This document shows, piece by piece, positions 1 to 9,407 of a stretch of 64,000 nucleotides of DNA (positions are counted from its first letter, which is position 1; every line of letters begins with the position of its first letter). The DNA comes from Bosea sp. PAMC 26642 (GTDB lineage Bacteria; Pseudomonadota; Alphaproteobacteria; Rhizobiales; Beijerinckiaceae): assembly GCF_001562255.1 (NCBI RefSeq), contig NZ_CP014301.1, positions 4,061,501 to 4,125,500 of the forward strand. Direction: 5' to 3'. Under the pieces are notes generated by a model, which searched no databases, was not told the DNA's origin, and saw only the letters and a list, made by a program, of their open reading frames with translations. A program made the translations under genes and the position numbers.

Positions 1-189
1 CTTGCCGCAGCCGGTCGGCCCGATCATCAGGATGTTCTTCGGCGAGACCTCCTCGCGCAGCGGCCCTTCGAGCTGCTGCCGGCGCCAGCGGTTGCGCAGC
101 GCGATGGCGACAGCGCGCTTGGCGTCGTTCTGGCCGACGATGAAGCGGTCGAGTTCGGAGACGATCTCGCGGGGAGAGAAGGAAGTCAT
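1..189 (-). CDS. hslU: ATP-dependent protease ATPase subunit HslU (N-terminal part only)
   Basis: HslU is the AAA+ unfoldase that feeds proteins into the HslV peptidase in the cytoplasm. Only the first 63 codons are present; the gene continues beyond base 1. The visible product starts [20 protein letters not shown] and reaches the Walker A motif GPTGCGK at the very edge of the window, which is the normal HslU N-terminus and spacing. It follows hslV on the same strand after 22 bases, so the two are an operon. The ATG at 187-189 (reverse strand) is the only sensible start. Identification is secure for the family; the rest of the protein cannot be judged. Confidence 0.95.
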   Translation of the reverse strand, partial: MTSFSPREIVSELDRFIVGQNDAKRAVAIALRNRWRRQQLEGPLREEVSPKNILMIGPTGCGK

Positions 190-211
190 TGGAATGTCCG
201 TATTGGCCGTG

Positions 212-781
<570 letters not shown>

Positions 782-912
782 CAGATCGGGTTCCGGCGTT
801 TCGTGTCTGGCGTCAGATGTAGGTGTTTTGCGGCGCGAGACAATCGGCCGGGTGGCGTGAGCATGAATGCGCTGCTAAAGCACGCGCCAGCAGGCTCCGG
901 AAGGGTTTTCCA

Positions 913-1500
913 ATGCGTTCTGGCGAAGTGAAGCGCCGTACCAACGAGACCGACATCGCGGTGACGCTGGTGCTCGACGGCACCGGCAAGGCCGAGATTT
1001 CGACCGGCGTCGGGTTCTTCGACCATATGCTGGACCTCTTCGCCCGCCATTCGCTGATCGACACCACGGTCACGGTCAAGGGCGACACCCATATCGACGA
1101 CCATCACTCGGTCGAGGATGCCGGCATCGCGCTTGGCGAGGCGTTGAAGCAGGCGCTCGGCGACAAGAAGGGCATTCGCCGCTATGCCGACGTGCAGCTG
1201 CCGATGGACGAGACGCTGACGCGTGTCGCCGTCGACGTCTCCGGCCGGCCCTTCCTCGTCTTCCGCACGCAGTTCAAGGCCGAGAAGATTGGCAGCTTCG
1301 ATACCGAACTGGTGCGCGAATTCTTCCAGGCCTTCGCGATGAATGCCGGCATCACGCTGCATGTCGAGACGCTCTACGGCGACAATGCCCACCATGTCGC
1401 CGAGAGCTGCTTCAAGGGCCTGGCGCGGGCGCTGCGCGTCGCGCTCGAGGTCGATCCGCGCGAGGGCGGCCGCGTGCCCTCGACCAAGGGCGCGCTCTGA
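913..1500 (+). CDS. hisB: Imidazoleglycerol-phosphate dehydratase
   Basis: HisB dehydrates imidazole glycerol phosphate to imidazole acetol phosphate in histidine synthesis. The 195-residue product has the family's repeated metal-binding signatures: [13 protein letters not shown] near residue 36, [10 protein letters not shown] near 62, and the second-half counterpart [16 protein letters not shown]. The length equals the monofunctional dehydratase, with no phosphatase domain. The frame is open to 823, but the ATG at 913 has a good ribosome-binding site (GGAAGGG about 8 bases upstream) and gives the standard N-terminus. It heads the his operon and is divergent from hslV. Confidence 0.97.
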   Translation: MRSGEVKRRTNETDIAVTLVLDGTGKAEISTGVGFFDHMLDLFARHSLIDTTVTVKGDTHIDDHHSVEDAGIALGEALKQALGDKKGIRRYADVQLPMDETLTRVAVDVSGRPFLVFRTQFKAEKIGSFDTELVREFFQAFAMNAGITLHVETLYGDNAHHVAESCFKGLARALRVALEVDPREGGRVPSTKGAL

Positions 1501-1512
1501 GGACATCAGGCC

Positions 1513-1998
1513 ATGGCATTCTACACGGTGATGATCCCGCCGCCGGGCTCCGGCGGCCAGCGCGAGGAAATCGAGCAGGCGAGGCTTCTGCCGGAGACGT
1601 TCAGCTGGGGCGCCTTCCTCTTCAGCGGGCTCTGGCTGCTCGGCAAGCGGCTTTGGCTCGTGACCCTGATCTTCGCTATGCTCTGGGGCGCGCTGTTCTA
1701 TGCGCAGCGCAGTCTGGGTCTCGCCGGCGGCGCGCTGGTGCTGGCGCATTGGATGATCTGTCTGTTCCTCGGCTTCGAGGGCCAGAACCTGATCGCGCGA
1801 AAGCTCGCCCGCCAGGGCTGGCGGCTGGCCGATGTCGTCGAGGCGCGCGACCTGGCCGAAGCCGAGCGGCGCTATTTCGAGCGTGCTCTGGCCGGCGAAG
1901 CCGCCCCGCCCCGCCTGCCGGCCGCGGCTCCCGCGCGTCCGCAGATCGCGGGCTCCGTCCCGGTCATCGGCCTCTTTCCGGAGGCACAAGGGCGATGA
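1513..1998 (+). CDS. DUF2628 membrane protein in the his operon
   Basis: A 161-residue protein with the DUF2628 pattern: a short N-terminal part ([11 protein letters not shown], then [15 protein letters not shown]), two or three hydrophobic segments between about residues 30 and 92, then a soluble tail rich in Ala and Pro. DUF2628 genes commonly sit between hisB and hisH in Rhizobiales, but their function is not known to me. It starts 12 bases after hisB, and its stop overlaps the hisH start (ATGA at 1995-1998), so it is translationally coupled to hisH. A role connected to histidine synthesis cannot be inferred from the sequence alone. Confidence 0.85.
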   Translation: MAFYTVMIPPPGSGGQREEIEQARLLPETFSWGAFLFSGLWLLGKRLWLVTLIFAMLWGALFYAQRSLGLAGGALVLAHWMICLFLGFEGQNLIARKLARQGWRLADVVEARDLAEAERRYFERALAGEAAPPRLPAAAPARPQIAGSVPVIGLFPEAQGR

Positions 1999-2651
1999 GC
2001 CAGTCCGTCGTCATCATCGACTACGGCTCGGGCAATCTCCACTCCGCCGCAAAAGCCTTCGAGCGGGCGGCAAGCGAGGCGGGCATCGCCGCGACGATCC
2101 GCGTCACCAGCGCCGCGGCCGAGGTTCGCGCCGCCGACCGGATCGTGCTGCCCGGCGTCGGCGCCTTCGCCGATTGCCGGCGTGGTCTCGATGCCGTTCC
2201 CGGCATGGTCGAGACGCTCGAGGAGGTCGTGCGCGAAAAGCAGCGGCCGTTCCTCGGCATCTGCGTCGGGATGCAGCTTCTCGCCTCGCGCGGCCTCGAA
2301 TACGAGACCAGCAAGGGCCTCGGCTGGATTCCCGGGGACGTCACGCTGATCGTGCCCGACGATGCCGCTCTCAAGATTCCGCATATGGGCTGGAATGTCC
2401 TGCACAAACAGTTCGAGCACGCTCTGCTCGACGGTATCGAAACCGGGCCCCAGGGCCTGCACGCCTATTTCGTCCATTCCTATGCGCTGATGGCGCAGCG
2501 TCCCGAGGAGGTGATCGCGCTGACCGACCATGGCGGCCCGGTCACCGCGATGGTCGCGCGCGACAACATTGCCGGTACGCAGTTCCACCCGGAGAAGAGC
2601 CAGAAGCTCGGCCTCAAGTTGATCGCCAACTTTTTGAGCTGGACGCCGTGA
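1995..2651 (+). CDS. hisH: Imidazole glycerol phosphate synthase, glutamine amidotransferase subunit
   Basis: HisH hydrolyses glutamine and passes ammonia to HisF to make IGP and AICAR. The 218-residue product begins [18 protein letters not shown] and has the class I amidotransferase triad: the nucleophile Cys in [12 protein letters not shown], and His and Glu in [10 protein letters not shown] near the C-terminus. The start is the ATG overlapping the DUF2628 stop. Its own stop overlaps the GTG start of hisA (2648-2651), so expression of hisH and hisA is coupled. Its partner hisF lies about 2.2 kb away, after two unrelated genes. Confidence 0.97.
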   Translation: MSQSVVIIDYGSGNLHSAAKAFERAASEAGIAATIRVTSAAAEVRAADRIVLPGVGAFADCRRGLDAVPGMVETLEEVVREKQRPFLGICVGMQLLASRGLEYETSKGLGWIPGDVTLIVPDDAALKIPHMGWNVLHKQFEHALLDGIETGPQGLHAYFVHSYALMAQRPEEVIALTDHGGPVTAMVARDNIAGTQFHPEKSQKLGLKLIANFLSWTP

Positions 2652-3382
2652 TTCTGTTTCCCGCGATCGATCTCAAACACGGCCAATGCGTCCGCCTCAA
2701 GCAGGGCGACATGGACCAGGCCACGGTCTTCAACGACGACCCGGCCGCGCAAGGAGCAGCCTTCGAATCCCAAGGCTTCCAATGGCTGCATGTCGTCGAT
2801 CTCGACGGCGCCTTTGCCGGCAAGCCGATGAATGCGTCAGCCGTCGAAGCGATCCTGGCCCGCGTCGCCTTCCCGGTGCAGCTCGGCGGCGGCATCCGCG
2901 ACATGAAGACCGTCGAGGGTTGGCTGTCGAAGGGCATTGCCCGCGTCATCATCGGCACGGCCGCCGTGCGCGACCCCGCCTTCGTCCGCGAGGCGGCAAA
3001 GGCCTTTCCCGGAAAAGTCGCGGTCGGCATCGATGCGCGCGACGGCTTTGTCGCGGTCGAGGGCTGGGCCGAGACCTCGGCGCTTGCCGCCGACGATCTG
3101 GGACGCCGCTTCGAGGATGCCGGCGTCGCCGCGATCGTCTACACCGACATCGCTCGCGACGGGATGCTGCAGGGCATCAACTGGGACGGCACGATCGCGC
3201 TGGCGAACGCGCTGACGATCCCGGTCATCGCCTCGGGAGGATTGGCCTCGATGGCCGATATCGAGCGGCTCTGCGCGCCCGATGCCGCGATCCTGGAAGG
3301 CGCGATCACCGGCCGCGCGCTTTATGACGGACGCATTGAGCCGAAGGCGGCGTTGGAGTGGCTGGCGCAGGCCGGGCGCTGA
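2648..3382 (+). CDS. hisA: 1-(5-phosphoribosyl)-5-[(5-phosphoribosylamino)methylideneamino]imidazole-4-carboxamide isomerase
   Basis: HisA isomerises ProFAR to PRFAR in histidine synthesis. The 244-residue (beta/alpha)8 protein begins [16 protein letters not shown] with the N-terminal catalytic Asp. It shows VQLGGGIRD in the first half and [14 protein letters not shown] with the second Asp, then [11 protein letters not shown], the phosphate-binding loops. The start is a GTG at 2648 that overlaps the hisH stop; the reading frame extends upstream, but only this start gives the family N-terminus. It is the last his gene before the interruption of the operon at 3.4-4.7 kb. Confidence 0.96.
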   Translation: MILFPAIDLKHGQCVRLKQGDMDQATVFNDDPAAQGAAFESQGFQWLHVVDLDGAFAGKPMNASAVEAILARVAFPVQLGGGIRDMKTVEGWLSKGIARVIIGTAAVRDPAFVREAAKAFPGKVAVGIDARDGFVAVEGWAETSALAADDLGRRFEDAGVAAIVYTDIARDGMLQGINWDGTIALANALTIPVIASGGLASMADIERLCAPDAAILEGAITGRALYDGRIEPKAALEWLAQAGR

Positions 3383-3413
3383 CGTTTTGGTGCGTACGTG
3401 CTACCGTCGATGA

Positions 3414-3875
3414 ATGGCGAACTCGCAGACCTTGAAAAAGCCGCTGCAAACCGAACCTGGGTACGAACAGGACTTCTATTTCTGGGCGTTTCGTCAGGCT
3501 GCCCTGTTGCGAGAGGGGCGGCTAACGGAACTCGACATCGCCAATGTGGCCGAGGAGCTGGAAACCTTGGGGCGGGCCGAATTCAATTCGCTCGTCAGTG
3601 TGCTGCGCGTGCTGACGATGCATATGCTGAAATGGGACTACCAGCCCGAAAAGAGCAGCAGAAGCTGGATACTAACGATTACGAACCAGCGTCTCGACTT
3701 AACGGATGTGCTGGCCGAGAATCCCGGCTTGAAGCCGCGTTTCGGTGAGGCGCTCGAACGTGCCTATAAGCGCGCCCACCTCGACGCCGCGAACGAGACG
3801 GGGCTCGACATGAAGCAATTCCCTGTCGAATGCCCTTATGATCTCGCTGCGATCACCGAGCGCGACTTTGGCTGA
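3414..3875 (+). CDS. DUF29 family protein
   Basis: A 153-residue soluble protein with the DUF29 signature: YEQDFYFWAFRQAALLREGR near residue 17, then DIANVAEELETLGRAE, and later MLKWDYQPEKSSRSW. DUF29 proteins are found in cyanobacteria and alphaproteobacteria, often near mobile or accessory DNA, and have no assigned function. It lies 31 bases after hisA on the same strand and is convergent with the PheC-like gene, only 22 bases apart. Its AT-richer codons (for example ATACTAACGATTACG) differ from the flanking his genes, hinting that it was acquired separately. Confidence 0.8.
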   Translation: MANSQTLKKPLQTEPGYEQDFYFWAFRQAALLREGRLTELDIANVAEELETLGRAEFNSLVSVLRVLTMHMLKWDYQPEKSSRSWILTITNQRLDLTDVLAENPGLKPRFGEALERAYKRAHLDAANETGLDMKQFPVECPYDLAAITERDFG

Positions 3876-3897
3876 TCGCCGCGCTCGGCAGGTCTTC

Positions 3898-4704
3898 TCA
3901 CTTCACGAATTGCCCATAAATCCCCGCGAACTCGCCGCTCGCCTTGGCCAGGTGCAGCCACTGGTCGACGAAGGCCTTGAAGGTCGCGTCGCCGCGCGGC
4001 AGCATGTAGCCCATCTCGCCATATTGCAGCGGCTCGTCCGGGTTGACGGCGCAGAGACCGGGCTTGGCCTTCTCCTGCACCTTGGTCTCGATCGATTCCG
4101 ATATCATCAGATCGGCGCGGCCGGCCAGAATCTCGTCGAAGATCGTGACGTTGTCGGGATAGACGCGGATGTCGGCCTTCTTGAAGTTCGCCCGCACGAA
4201 GCGCTCGTTGGTTCCGCCCGGGTTGACCACCACCCGCGTCTCCGGCTTGTCGATGTCGGCGATGGTCTGGAACTTCGCCTTGTCGGCGCAGCGCACGATC
4301 GGGGCCTTGCCGTTGACCAGATAGGGCGAAGAGAAGAACACCTTCTTCTGGCGGTCGAGCGTCACCGAGATGCCGCCCATCGCGACGTCGCATTTGCCCG
4401 ATCCCATGTCGGTCAGGAGATCGGACCATTTCGTGCCGACGAATTTGGCCTCGACGCCGATCGCCTTGGCCAGCGATTTCGCCAGCTCGATGTCGATGCC
4501 CTCGTAAGCGCCGTCCTTGGCCAGGGTGAAGGGCTTGTAGTCCCCCGTCGTGCAGATCTGCAGGACGCCACGGCTCTGGATCGCGTCGAGCTGGGTCGAC
4601 GGCGCCTGCGCGAAGGCGGCGTGGCCGAGCCCCGAGAGTACGAGGGCGCCGCCGGCGCGCAGCAGCGCTGCCTTGAACTTCAAGAGAGTGGGCAGGATCG
4701 GCAT
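3898..4704 (-). CDS. Periplasmic cyclohexadienyl dehydratase-like / solute-binding protein (PheC-like)
   Basis: A 268-residue exported protein of the family 3 solute-binding fold. It has a signal peptide (hydrophobic core about residues 10-30, ending FAQ), then LDAIQSRGVLQICTTGDYKP, YEGIDIELAKSLA, GGISVTLDRQKKVFFS, VVVNPGGTNERFVRANFKKA, YPDNVTIFDEILAGRADLM and a C-terminal FVDQWLHLA. These match the periplasmic cyclohexadienyl dehydratase PheC of Pseudomonas more closely than ordinary amino-acid binding proteins, including NPGGTNE and a Glu in SESIETK where PheC has its proposed catalytic acid. The likely reaction is prephenate or arogenate to phenylpyruvate or phenylalanine. No permease or ATPase is adjacent, which fits an enzyme. 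The frame stays open far upstream across hisF, but the ATG at 4704 gives the signal peptide. Confidence 0.75.
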   Translation of the reverse strand: MPILPTLLKFKAALLRAGGALVLSGLGHAAFAQAPSTQLDAIQSRGVLQICTTGDYKPFTLAKDGAYEGIDIELAKSLAKAIGVEAKFVGTKWSDLLTDMGSGKCDVAMGGISVTLDRQKKVFFSSPYLVNGKAPIVRCADKAKFQTIADIDKPETRVVVNPGGTNERFVRANFKKADIRVYPDNVTIFDEILAGRADLMISESIETKVQEKAKPGLCAVNPDEPLQYGEMGYMLPRGDATFKAFVDQWLHLAKASGEFAGIYGQFVK

Positions 4705-4860
4705 GATGTCCTCAAGGCATTCGAGACGATGTAGCGCTAAGCAAAGCAGGGATTGCGCCCGCCGACAATGCACCCCTTGCGCCGGGCATTTCGATTCAGC
4801 GCGGCAATGGTCTAAGAGAGGCCACGGCCGTCCCGCCAGCCTGCCACGATCGACCCGCGC

Positions 4861-5625
4861 ATGACCCTGAAAACCCGCATCATCCCCTGCCTCGACGTCA
4901 AGGACGGCCGCGTCGTCAAGGGCGTGAAATTTCTTGATCTCGTCGATGCCGGCGATCCTGTCGCAGCTGCAAAAGCTTATGATGCGGCCGGCGCCGACGA
5001 ACTCTGCTTCCTCGACATCACGGCGAGCCATGAGGATCGCGGCATCCTGTTCGACGTCGTCACCCGCACGGCCGAGGCCTGTTTCATGCCGCTCACCGTC
5101 GGCGGAGGCGTACGCAAGGTCGAGGATATCCGTGCGCTGCTGCTGGCGGGCGCCGACAAGGTCTCGATCAACACCGCCGCCGTGACCAATCGCGGCTTTG
5201 TCAGGGATGCGGCTGAGAAATTCGGCAGCCAATGCGTCGTGGTTGCCATCGATGCCAAGCAGGTTTCGCCCGGACGCTGGGAAATCTTCACCCATGGCGG
5301 CCGCAACCCGACGGGGCTGGAGGCCGTGGCCTTCGCCCGCGAGGTGGTTTCGCTGGGCGCGGGCGAACTGCTGGTCACCTCGATGGACCGCGACGGCACC
5401 AAGGTTGGCTATGATCTCGGCCTGACCTGCACCATTGCCGATGCGGTTCCCGTCCCGGTCATCGCCTCGGGCGGCGTCGGCGATCTCGACGATCTCGTCG
5501 CGGGCGTCCGCGAGGGCCATGCCAGCGCCGTGCTGGCAGCCTCGATCTTCCATTTCGGCACCTACACCATCCCGCAGGCCAAGGCGCATATGGCGGCTGC
5601 GGGATTGGCGATGCGGCTGGATTGA
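4861..5625 (+). CDS. hisF: Imidazole glycerol phosphate synthase cyclase subunit
   Basis: HisF is the cyclase half of IGP synthase and works with HisH. The 254-residue (beta/alpha)8 barrel begins [24 protein letters not shown] with the catalytic Asp of CLDV, has [13 protein letters not shown] in the middle, and [15 protein letters not shown] with the second catalytic Asp, then VIASGGVGD. The start is the ATG at 4861; no strong ribosome-binding site is visible. It lies 156 bases from the start of the opposing PheC-like gene, so hisF-hisE must have its own promoter in 4705-4860. Confidence 0.97.
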   Translation: MTLKTRIIPCLDVKDGRVVKGVKFLDLVDAGDPVAAAKAYDAAGADELCFLDITASHEDRGILFDVVTRTAEACFMPLTVGGGVRKVEDIRALLLAGADKVSINTAAVTNRGFVRDAAEKFGSQCVVVAIDAKQVSPGRWEIFTHGGRNPTGLEAVAFAREVVSLGAGELLVTSMDRDGTKVGYDLGLTCTIADAVPVPVIASGGVGDLDDLVAGVREGHASAVLAASIFHFGTYTIPQAKAHMAAAGLAMRLD

Positions 5626-5628
5626 GCG

Positions 5629-5949
5629 ATGACCGCCTTCACCCTCTCCGACCTCGAAGCCCGCATCGCCGAGCGCGCAAAAGCCTCTCCTGACGAATCC
5701 TGGACGGCAAAGCTCCTTGCCGCCGGCCCCGAGCGCGCGGCGAAAAAGCTCGGCGAGGAGGCGGTCGAGACCGTCATCGCCGCAGTGAACGGCGATCGCG
5801 AGGAACTGATCGCCGAGAGCGCCGATCTGCTCTATCATCTGTTAGTCGTGCTCAAGGCCCGCGATGTTGCATTGCAGGACGTCTTGAGCCAGCTTGAGGC
5901 CCGTACTGCGCGCTCCGGGCTGGCGGAGAAGGCCGCGCGGCCCCGTTGA
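5629..5949 (+). CDS. hisE: Phosphoribosyl-ATP pyrophosphatase
   Basis: HisE removes pyrophosphate from PR-ATP, the second step of histidine synthesis. The 106-residue all-alpha product has the MazG-like motif [18 protein letters not shown] and the acidic [16 protein letters not shown], which bind the metal-nucleotide. It is a stand-alone HisE with no HisI domain. It starts 3 bases after the hisF stop (TGAGCGATG), indicating co-translation. Confidence 0.96.
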   Translation: MTAFTLSDLEARIAERAKASPDESWTAKLLAAGPERAAKKLGEEAVETVIAAVNGDREELIAESADLLYHLLVVLKARDVALQDVLSQLEARTARSGLAEKAARPR

Positions 5950-6003
5950 GAAGCCGAGGCTAGTCCTGCGTTGAACCTCGAAGCCTGGAATGCGGGTCAC
6001 GCC

Positions 6004-6978
6004 ATGGACCAGCGTCTGATCCCCGCACCGGCCGATCCCGATCTGGGATCGCCCTACCGAACTTTCTCGCGCGACGAGTGGGCGCATCTGCGCGCCGACA
6101 CGCCGCTCACCTTGTCGGTCGACGACCTGACCAAGCTGCAATCGATCAACGACCCGATTTCGCTCGACGAGATCGTCGCGATCTACCTGCCGCTGTCGCG
6201 CCTGCTCTCGCTCTATGTCGCCGCCACCCAAGGGCTGTTCAAGGCGACGCAGCGCTTCCTGATGGCCGAGGCCGAGGTCAAGGTGCCCTACATCATCGGC
6301 GTCGCCGGCTCGGTCGCCGTCGGCAAGTCGACCACGGCGCGTGTGCTCAAGGCGTTGCTCTCGCGCTGGCCCAACACGCCCAAGGTCGAGCTCGTCACCA
6401 CCGACGGTTTCCTGCTGCCCAACGCCGAGCTGGAACGGCGCGGCCTGATGCAGCGCAAGGGCTTTCCGGAGAGCTATGACGGCTCGGCGATCCTGCGCTT
6501 CCTGTCGGATGTGAAGGCCGGCCGGAAGGCAGTCTCGGCGCCGGTCTATTCGCATCTGGTCTATGACGTGGTGCCGGGCGGCGAGGTCACGGTCGAACGG
6601 CCCGACATCCTGATCCTGGAAGGCCTCAACGTCTTGCAGCCCAGCCGGATGCCCAGGGACGGCACGGTCATTCCCTTCGTCTCCGACTATTTCGACTTCT
6701 CGGTCTATCTTGACGCCGACGAGAACGATCTTCACCGCTGGTACGTCAATCGCTTCATGACGCTGCGCCAGACCGCCTTCCGCGATCCCCGCTCCTTCTT
6801 TCGCAAATATGCCGAGATCGGCGAGGACGAGGCGCTCTCGATCGCGCAGCAGCTCTGGACCGGAATCAACCTGCCCAATCTGCAGGAAAACATCCTGCCG
6901 ACCCGCCAGCGCGCCAGCCTGATCCTGACCAAGGGCGCCAGCCATCGCATCCAGCAGGTCGCGCTGCGGCGGCTTTGA
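6004..6978 (+). CDS. coaA: Pantothenate kinase type I
   Basis: CoaA phosphorylates pantothenate, the first committed step to coenzyme A. The 324-residue product has the P-loop [20 protein letters not shown] near residue 99, [16 protein letters not shown] after it, and GFPESYD and ILEGLNVLQ, all typical of the bacterial type I enzyme. I chose the ATG at 6004 (MDQRLIPAP); a TTG at 5971 would add 11 residues with no support. It is downstream of hisE by 54 bases, the usual order in Rhizobiales. Its stop overlaps the start of the next gene (TGATG). Confidence 0.95.
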   Translation: MDQRLIPAPADPDLGSPYRTFSRDEWAHLRADTPLTLSVDDLTKLQSINDPISLDEIVAIYLPLSRLLSLYVAATQGLFKATQRFLMAEAEVKVPYIIGVAGSVAVGKSTTARVLKALLSRWPNTPKVELVTTDGFLLPNAELERRGLMQRKGFPESYDGSAILRFLSDVKAGRKAVSAPVYSHLVYDVVPGGEVTVERPDILILEGLNVLQPSRMPRDGTVIPFVSDYFDFSVYLDADENDLHRWYVNRFMTLRQTAFRDPRSFFRKYAEIGEDEALSIAQQLWTGINLPNLQENILPTRQRASLILTKGASHRIQQVALRRL

Positions 6979-7424
6979 TGGAATCGTTCGTCTCGCTCGC
7001 CGGCATGGCGGGCGCGGCCTTCGTCGCGGCCACGCTCCTGCCGGCGCAATCCGAGGCGGTCTTCGTCGGCCTTCTGGCGGCGAAGACGGTCGATCCGTTC
7101 ATGCTCTTCCTCGTCGCGAGCATCGCCAACACCGCGGGCTCGGTCGTCAACTGGTGGCTTGGCCGGCTGATCGCGGATGGCGGCATCGAGCGCCTCCCGG
7201 TTCGACTGCGGCCGGATCCCGCCAAGCTTGAAAAAGCGCAAATCTGGTTTGCGCGTTTTGGCTGGCCCTCGCTGCTCTTCGCCTGGCTGCCGATCGGGGG
7301 CGACCCGCTGACGCTCATCGCCGGCACGCTGGGCTATCCGCTCGGCCGCTTCGTTCTGCTCGTGTTCATCGGCAAGGCGGCACGTTATGCCGTGCTCTGG
7401 GTCGGCTGGACCGCCTTGTTTTGA
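6978..7424 (+). CDS. YqaA family (SNARE-associated/DedA-like) membrane protein
   Basis: A 148-residue integral membrane protein with about four hydrophobic segments. Typical YqaA features are LPAQSEAVFVGLLA near residue 22, ASIANTAGSVVNWWLGR near 50, and WPSLLFAWLPIGGDPLTLIAGTLGYP. The family is related to DedA transporters and flippases, but its substrate is unknown. Translation is coupled to coaA by the overlapping stop and start. The gene ends 73 bases before ridA. Confidence 0.85.
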   Translation: MESFVSLAGMAGAAFVAATLLPAQSEAVFVGLLAAKTVDPFMLFLVASIANTAGSVVNWWLGRLIADGGIERLPVRLRPDPAKLEKAQIWFARFGWPSLLFAWLPIGGDPLTLIAGTLGYPLGRFVLLVFIGKAARYAVLWVGWTALF

Positions 7425-7497
7425 CGATCGTCCTTAACGTTTGCGAAAGCCCACGGCTCGGGCTACCAGCAAGCCTCCATTTCAGGAGACAGAAGTC

Positions 7498-7848
7498 ATG
7501 AGCATCAAGCGCATCGCGGTCGGTCCACGCATGGCCAAGGCCGTCGTCCACGGCGACACCGTCTATCTCGCCGGGCAGGTCGCGGGCGAGGCCGCCGGCA
7601 AGAGCGTCGCCGAGCAGACCGCCGACATCCTCGGCATCATCGACGGGCTGCTCGCCGAGGCCGGCACCGACAAGACCAAGCTGCTGATGGTCAACATCTG
7701 GCTGTCCGACATCTCGACCTTCGCCGAGATGAACGGCGTCTGGGACAAATGGGTCGTTGCTGGCGAGACGCCGGCTCGCGCCACGGTCGAAGCCAAGCTC
7801 GCCGCGCCGCAGTTCACGGTTGAGATCGCGGTGATCGCCGCTAGGTGA
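7498..7848 (+). CDS. RidA family protein
   Basis: A 116-residue protein of the RidA/YjgF/UK114 family, which deaminates reactive enamine/imine intermediates of amino-acid metabolism. Visible features are VVHGDTVYLAGQVAGE, VAEQTADILGIIDGLLAEAG, KLLMVNIWLSDISTFAEMN and a C-terminal PARATVEAKLAAPQFTVEI with the conserved Arg of the active site. The ATG at 7498 follows a good Shine-Dalgarno (TCAGGAGACAG). It belongs to the shorter RidA subgroup in which WVV and PARA replace the archetypal ending, so the deaminase activity is likely but not certain. Confidence 0.88.
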   Translation: MSIKRIAVGPRMAKAVVHGDTVYLAGQVAGEAAGKSVAEQTADILGIIDGLLAEAGTDKTKLLMVNIWLSDISTFAEMNGVWDKWVVAGETPARATVEAKLAAPQFTVEIAVIAAR

Positions 7849-7945
7849 TTCCAGATCGACCCCGGTAACGCCGGCATTTGCGCCGGGCCGGAAAACGATC
7901 GGGATCGGCCGCCAGCGAGCGGCCCCGGGCAGGGGAGGCGGCATC

Positions 7946-9337
7946 GTGACGACGCAGGATGACATGTCCGCCCTGCTCACGCGCATCGCGGACCGTCACG
8001 ACGTGCCGCTCGCGGTGCTGCTGGCCATCGTATCTGGCTTCGTGAAAAGCGGGGCCAAGCTGGATATGACGACGCTCGAGCACCGCCTGACACGCAAGGC
8101 GCATGATGTCCTGGCGCTGCGCGAACGTCTGCGCCAGACCACGACCGACGCCGTCGTCGCCGGCAAGCGAGCCCCGGCGGCCGCCGCACTCGAGGCCGGA
8201 CAGTTTCCCGATGTCGATCGCGCTCTGGCTCAGCTGGAATTGCAGTTTTTCGGCGGCATGACCGATCTTGCGGCGATGCCGCCGGATCGGCGTATCGCAG
8301 CCGGCGAAACCCGCGCCGATCGCGGCGCCACGACCATGCTCGACTTCAATCCGCAGGCCTATCGCGAGGCGGGCCAGCGCTATGGCGAGGCGGCGGCGAT
8401 CATAGGCGCGGCCGATATCGCCCGCAGCCGCGCACTGGCCCTGATCCAGGGCGATGCGCTCGCCCGGATCGGAGAGGATTTCGCCGACCGGACCGGCTTC
8501 GAGGAGGCGATCGCGCATTACCGGAACCTGCTCGCGGGGCTCGACAATTTCGACGATACCGTCGCCTGGGCCGCCGTGCAGGAGCGGCTGGGTCTCGCGC
8601 TGACCGGCCTCTCCGCCCTGACCGGAGACGGTTCTTTGCTCGACGAGGCCTTATCCTGCTATCTCGCCGCGCTCGAAGATCTCAGGCGCGAACGGGCGCC
8701 GGCGCTCTGGCGCGCCCTGAAGATTCGCTTCGGCCAATTGGCGGTCACTCTGGGCGAATCGCGCCACGACGATGGCCTGCTCGAGGAAGCTGTCTCGGCC
8801 TTCGCCACCGTCCTCGCCGCGTGGGAGCCCGATGGCGACGAGGCGCGCTGGCTCCAGGCCGAGTACACGATCTCACGCGCCCGCGCCGCGCTCGGCGGGC
8901 GCCGGAACGACCTCGCCTTGCTCGAACGCGCCTTCAATGGCTTCAATCGGGTCGCCGGCTCGGTCGATCGCGCCCGGGAACCGCTGCGCTGGGCGGAGCT
9001 GCAGGACCAGATGGGCGGCGTGCTCCTGGCGATGGGCGAGCGCTACAGCGAGCCCGTGGTGCTGGAGGAGGCGATCGCCGCCTTCGGTTCGGCGCTCGAG
9101 GAGCGTCGCCGCGAGACGAACCCGCAGCTCTGGGCGACGAGTTCGGCCAATCAGGGGCTGGCCTCGATGAAGCTCGCCGCGCGCCAGAAGGACCCGACGC
9201 TGGCCCAGCAGGCCCTGATGCAGATCGCCGCTGCCGTCGCGGCGATGCGAGAGGCCGGCCATGCCGCCATTGCTGCCGAACTGCAGAAAAAGCTGGTCGT
9301 TGCCGGGGGGCTGGCCGAGGCGATGGGCAAGGCCTGA
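7946..9337 (+). CDS. TPR-like helical-repeat protein of unknown function
   Basis: A 463-residue cytoplasmic protein with no signal peptide or membrane segment. From about residue 190 to 430 it contains at least four degenerate repeats of about 50 residues: a helix LLDEALSCYLAALEDL, then LWRALKIRFGQLAVTLGES, repeated as LLEEAVSAFATVLAAW, LLERAFNGFNRVAGSV and VLEEAIAAFGSALEER, each followed by a W-A-x-x-Q-like helix. This matches the long TPR-type repeats common in alphaproteobacteria. The N-terminal 150 residues carry no recognised motif. The GTG at 7946 has a strong GGGGAGG site 7 bases upstream. A protein-interaction scaffold is the reasonable inference; no specific role can be named. Confidence 0.72.
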   Translation: MTTQDDMSALLTRIADRHDVPLAVLLAIVSGFVKSGAKLDMTTLEHRLTRKAHDVLALRERLRQTTTDAVVAGKRAPAAAALEAGQFPDVDRALAQLELQFFGGMTDLAAMPPDRRIAAGETRADRGATTMLDFNPQAYREAGQRYGEAAAIIGAADIARSRALALIQGDALARIGEDFADRTGFEEAIAHYRNLLAGLDNFDDTVAWAAVQERLGLALTGLSALTGDGSLLDEALSCYLAALEDLRRERAPALWRALKIRFGQLAVTLGESRHDDGLLEEAVSAFATVLAAWEPDGDEARWLQAEYTISRARAALGGRRNDLALLERAFNGFNRVAGSVDRAREPLRWAELQDQMGGVLLAMGERYSEPVVLEEAIAAFGSALEERRRETNPQLWATSSANQGLASMKLAARQKDPTLAQQALMQIAAAVAAMREAGHAAIAAELQKKLVVAGGLAEAMGKA

Positions 9338-9407
9338 GCGGCGTGTGCATCATTTCACGCAGGCGCCGAACGAATCGCCGCGTCGCCGTATTTCGAAAGG
9401 AATGACG

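Noticed and set aside
782..912. Heat-shock promoter upstream of hslV
   Set aside because: The best match (ATTG...CCTACAT on the minus strand) lacks the CTTG of the -35 box; too weak to annotate.
4705..5838. Upstream extension of the PheC-like reading frame across hisF and hisE
   Set aside because: The extension has no signal peptide or family similarity and lies opposite hisF and hisE, which are certain; the ATG at 4704 starts a proper signal peptide.
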